Shown: piece by piece, positions 61,222 through 64,000 of the stretch | How positions within the stretch are numbered: position 1 is the stretch's first letter | Layout: each line of letters begins with the position of its first letter | From: Streptomyces humidus | GTDB lineage: Bacteria; Actinomycetota; Actinomycetes; Streptomycetales; Streptomycetaceae | DNA length: 64,000 nt | Direction of reading: 5' to 3' | NCBI RefSeq assembly: GCF_014649655.1 | Contig: NZ_BMTL01000031.1 | Coordinates: 58,616-122,615 of the forward strand | Made by a program: the position numbers and the translations under genes | Notes under the pieces: model-generated | Told to the model about the DNA's origin: nothing | The model's database searches: none | What the model saw: the letters and a program-made list of their open reading frames with translations, nothing else

Positions 61222-62401
61222 CCTCGCCCGCACCGCGCGGCAGCGGGACGCCGACGACCCGCTCGCCTCCCGCCGCGCCCTGTTCGTCCTCGACGACGGT
61301 GTCTACCTCGACGGCAACTCGCTCGGTGCGCTGCCGCGTTCCGTCCCCGGCCGCGTCGAGGACGTCGTGCGCCGCCAGTGGGGCGCGCTGAGGATACGTT
61401 CCTGGGACGAGAGCGGCTGGTGGACGGCGCCCGAGCGGATCGGCGACCGCATCGCCCCGCTGGTCGGCGCGGCGGCCGGCCAGATCGTGGTCGGCGACTC
61501 GACGAGCGTCAACGTCCTCAAGGCGCTCGTCGGCGCGGTGCGCATGGCCGACGACGCCCGCGACGAGATCGTCGTCGATGCGACGACGTTCCCCACGGAC
61601 GGGTACATAGCCGAGTCCGCGGCCCGTCTGACCGGCCGCACGCTGCGCCCGGTGCGGCCGGACGAGGTGCCGGCGGCGCTGTCCGGGCGCACGGCGGCCG
61701 TGCTGCTCAACCACGTCGACTACCGGTCCGGCCGGCTGCACGACCTGCCGTCGCTCACCGCCGCCGTGCACGCGGCCGGCGCGATCGCCGTCTGGGACCT
61801 GTGCCACAGCGCGGGCGCGCTGCCGGTCGGCCTCGACGAGCACGGTGTGGACCTGGCGGTCGGCTGCACCTACAAGTACCTGAACGGCGGCCCGGGTTCA
61901 CCGGCGTACCTGTATGTGCGCAGCGGGCTGCAGGACCGTTTCGACTCGCCGCTGCCCGGCTGGAACTCGCACGCCGAGCCCTTCGGCATGCGGGAGGCCT
62001 ACGAGCCGGCGGCGGGCGCGCTGCGCGGGCGCGTCGGCACCCCGGACATCCTGTCGATGCTCGCCCTGGAGGCGGCGCTCGAGGTCTGGGACGGGGTGTC
62101 GATCGACGCGGTGCGGGCGAAGTCGCTGGCCCTGACGGACTTCTTCCTGGAGTGCGTGCGGGCGTACGTGCCCGAGGGGCGCGTCGAGTCGCTGACTCCG
62201 GTGCGTCACGAGGAGCGGGGCAGCCAGGTGGCGCTGCGCTGCGCGCCCGACGCCGGCGACGTCATGAAGCGGCTGATCGGGCGCGGGATCGTCGGTGACT
62301 TCCGCCGCCCGGACGTCCTCCGGTTCGGCTTCACCCCGCTGTACGTCGGGTTCGCGGACGTGGAGCGGGCGGCGCGGGTGCTGGCGGAGGAACTGCGCTG
62401 A
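61214..62401 (+). CDS. kynU: Kynureninase
   Basis: 395 aa. PLP enzyme that cleaves kynurenine to anthranilate and alanine. LDDGVYLDGNSLGALP at the start, VVDATTFPTDGYIAESAA, NHVDYRSGRLHDLP, WDLCHSAGALPV, and the PLP lysine in GCTYKYLNGGPGSPAYLYV near residue 222. It overlaps kynA by 8 bp. Confidence 0.95.
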   Translation: MSDLARTARQRDADDPLASRRALFVLDDGVYLDGNSLGALPRSVPGRVEDVVRRQWGALRIRSWDESGWWTAPERIGDRIAPLVGAAAGQIVVGDSTSVNVLKALVGAVRMADDARDEIVVDATTFPTDGYIAESAARLTGRTLRPVRPDEVPAALSGRTAAVLLNHVDYRSGRLHDLPSLTAAVHAAGAIAVWDLCHSAGALPVGLDEHGVDLAVGCTYKYLNGGPGSPAYLYVRSGLQDRFDSPLPGWNSHAEPFGMREAYEPAAGALRGRVGTPDILSMLALEAALEVWDGVSIDAVRAKSLALTDFFLECVRAYVPEGRVESLTPVRHEERGSQVALRCAPDAGDVMKRLIGRGIVGDFRRPDVLRFGFTPLYVGFADVERAARVLAEELR

Positions 62402-62888
62402 TCCGGAAGGCGGTTGATCCCGTCGACGGGTTGATCCGGCCCCCGGGTTGACCGATCCGGTCGACGGGTTGATCGGGTTGACCGGGTTGACCGGACGGCC
62501 CGGTCGGCAAGGCGCGCGGCCAACGGGTGCATCCGGTCGCGGGGCCGGCCCGGTCAACAGGTTGATCTGGCCCGTGGGTTGATGCGGCCCATGGGTTGAC
62601 CGATCCGGACGGCAGGTTGATCCGGCCGACGGGTTGATTGAGACGACCCGCTCTCCTGGGCGTACTTGGGGGTATGTCCAGGAGAGCGCGGTCCCTTGGC
62701 GGGCAGTCCGACGGGGGACGCGACGGCAGAAACGTCCACCTCTCACCGTGCGTGACATCCCCTTGTCCGCGCACGTCACGGTCCTGATACCGTCCCGGCC
62801 AACGGCCGTGTCACTCCTGGTCCGCCAAATCCTCCCCCAGTGCCCGAAAGCCTGGGAGGCACCCCCATCACCGCTGAGAGGTTGGAGC
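62402..62888. repeat. degenerate GGTTGAYC repeat region
   Basis: About 240 bp (62410-62645) is built of short degenerate direct repeats around CGGGTTGATC and CGGGTTGACC with spacers such as CCGGTCGA. No gene is recognised. The last ~200 bp may hold the promoter of the hydrolase gene. Confidence 0.75.
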
Positions 62889-63773
62889 ATGCCGGACGAC
62901 GTTGTCGCAGCCCGGGCCGTCGCCGAGGAGGAGTCGGCGTTCGCGCATCCGCCCGTCGAGCCCGACGTCACCACGGAGTACGGCGATCACCCCGACCAGG
63001 TGATCGACTTCTACCGCCCGCGAGTGCAGGCCGGTCCGGGCGGCTCCGTCCCGCTCGTCGTGGTGCTGCACGGCGGGGCCTGGCGGGCGCCGTACGACCG
63101 GCGGCACATCACGCCGTTCGCGGACTTCCTGGCCCAGCGCGGATTCGCGGTGGCCAACGTGGAGTACCGGCGGGGCGCCGAGGGCCCGGTCCCGGAGGGG
63201 ACGTCCCCGGTCGCGGGGCGCTGGCCGGACACCTTCGACGACGTCGCCGCGGCCCTCGACGCACTCCCCGCCCTCGTCCGGGAGGCCGTGCCGCAGGCCG
63301 ACGCGCGCCGCACGGTGCTGACCGGCCACTCGGCAGGCGGCCACCTCGCCCTGTGGGCGGCGTCCCGGCATGTCCTGCCCGCCGACGCGCCTTGGCGCAC
63401 CGGTGGTTCGGCCTCGCTCCGGGGCGTGGTCGCCCTGGCCCCGATCGCCGACTTCGCGGTCGCCGGGAAGCTGGACGTGTGCGGCGGCGCGGCCCGGCAG
63501 CTCCTCGGCACGGAAGAGCAGTTCGCGGAGCGCCGGCCGTACGCGGACCCGGCCCTGCTGTTGCCGACCGGTGTCGCGACGACCCTGGTCCAGGGCCGTG
63601 ACGACCTCGTCGTCCCGCAGCCGGTCGCCGAGGCGTACGCGGACGCGGCGGCGAAGGCGGGCGAGGTGGTGGGCCTCACTCTCCTGGAGGACGTGGGCCA
63701 CTTCCCGCTGATCGACCCGGCGGCGGACGCGTGCGCGGTGGTGGCGGAGGAGATCGCCCAACTGGCGTGGTAG
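62889..63773 (+). CDS. Alpha/beta hydrolase, kynurenine formamidase-like
   Basis: 294 aa from ATG 62889. Oxyanion-hole VVLHGGAWRAPYDRR near residue 60 and nucleophile elbow LTGHSAGGHLALW near residue 145 (Ser in GHSAG). A C-terminal Asp (GRDDLVVP) and His (EDVGHFPLID) complete the triad. The HGGxW plus GHSAGxHLA pattern is that of AFMID/BNA7-type kynurenine formamidase rather than the metal-dependent KynB. Position after kynA-kynU fits deformylation of N-formylkynurenine. A general esterase is the alternative. Confidence 0.8.
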   Translation: MPDDVVAARAVAEEESAFAHPPVEPDVTTEYGDHPDQVIDFYRPRVQAGPGGSVPLVVVLHGGAWRAPYDRRHITPFADFLAQRGFAVANVEYRRGAEGPVPEGTSPVAGRWPDTFDDVAAALDALPALVREAVPQADARRTVLTGHSAGGHLALWAASRHVLPADAPWRTGGSASLRGVVALAPIADFAVAGKLDVCGGAARQLLGTEEQFAERRPYADPALLLPTGVATTLVQGRDDLVVPQPVAEAYADAAAKAGEVVGLTLLEDVGHFPLIDPAADACAVVAEEIAQLAW

Positions 63774-63908
63774 CCGTGGCTCCGGACCATCCGGTGGTCG
63801 CGACGCGGAGCGTCGCCATGTCGTTGCGGCGGAGCTGGACTGTGCCGCGAGAACGGTGACGGATCGTACGAACGTTCCCCATGACGGTGCGTGTGCGACA
63901 TGTCTAGT

Positions 63909-64000
63909 GTGATCGTCATGCAGCTCCGGTACGCCTTCAGGGTGCGACACGAGGTCGCACCGCTCAAGCGGATAAATCGGGTCCAACCGGGTTGTCCCAG
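63909..64000 (+). mobile_element. possible start of an IS200/IS605 tnpB-like gene (partial)
   Basis: A GTG at 63909 and an ATG at 63918 read MQLRYAFRV, which matches the usual beginning of TnpB/OrfB proteins in Streptomyces. The following residues (RHEVAPLKRINRV) do not clearly match, so this may be a degenerate remnant or coincidence. The window ends here. Confidence 0.35.

Overview
The window reads as chromosomal DNA of a Streptomyces-type actinomycete. It has very high GC with strong third-position G/C bias, frequent GTG starts and many four-base gene overlaps. It also carries families typical of streptomycetes: DUF317, DUF397 with a DUF5753-type XRE regulator, FxLD lanthipeptide, DUF2617, DUF3151 and membrane-fused spermidine synthase. 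The first ~47.6 kb is accessory DNA and the last ~15 kb is a conserved core block. The boundary lies inside a duplicated aminotransferase gene.

Layout. (1) 1-7.3 kb holds remains of a mobilisable element: the end of a plasmid-type protein, a MobC-like protein, a TTG-started relaxase translationally coupled to it, a truncated ParB, a zinc-ribbon protein, a DUF317 protein and a large AT-richer five-TM protein. (2) 7.8-12.7 kb holds a membrane-anchored NB-ARC/TPR ATPase, a 67-aa putative precursor peptide ending in IWPRPL, a radical SAM/SPASM maturase and a GNAT acetyltransferase, resembling an FxsA/FxsB-type RiPP locus with a non-canonical tail. (3) 13.2-19.8 kb (minus strand) is a class I lanthipeptide operon of the FxLD type: two small proteins, precursor, full-length LanB, LanC and an isoaspartate-methyltransferase homologue. 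A perfect hairpin sits between precursor and lanB. (4) 20-23.9 kb holds regulators: HATPase, 2H phosphoesterase, TPR regulator, and an XRE/DUF397 pair.

(5) 24.3-47.6 kb is a DNA phosphorothioation island. It has a dnd-linked methyltransferase, dndA divergent from dndBCDE, a strong terminator, and then a nine-gene module (32.4-47.6 kb, all plus strand). The module encodes a GIY-YIG-like protein, a second DGQHR protein, a tandem winged-helix protein, a PLD-nuclease/SF2 helicase, a 54-aa protein, a DndD-like SMC ATPase with a hook, a dnd_assoc_4-like protein, a second winged-helix protein with a sigma-region-4-like helix-turn-helix, and a UvrD-type helicase with a RelE-like N-terminus. It does not look like DndFGH, SspE or other phosphorothioation restriction sets I can recall. 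It is my main candidate for a poorly described defence system that uses the phosphorothioate mark to tell self from non-self.

(6) 47.6-49.7 kb has an intact PLP aminotransferase directly beside a 5' fragment of a near-identical gene. The gene type (dapC/SCO3658-like) is a known phage integration target in Streptomyces, so this looks like the right-hand scar of the island. (7) 50-63.8 kb is core: DUF1062, a Cys/Gly-tailed membrane protein, DUF2617, spermidine synthase, CoxG-like protein, aldose epimerase, pyrE, class II aldolase, MFS exporter and DUF3151. It ends with a tryptophan-to-anthranilate set (tryptophan 2,3-dioxygenase, kynureninase, formamidase-like hydrolase). The right edge carries what may be the start of a tnpB-like gene. 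No rRNA, tRNA, CRISPR array or integrase gene was recognised.
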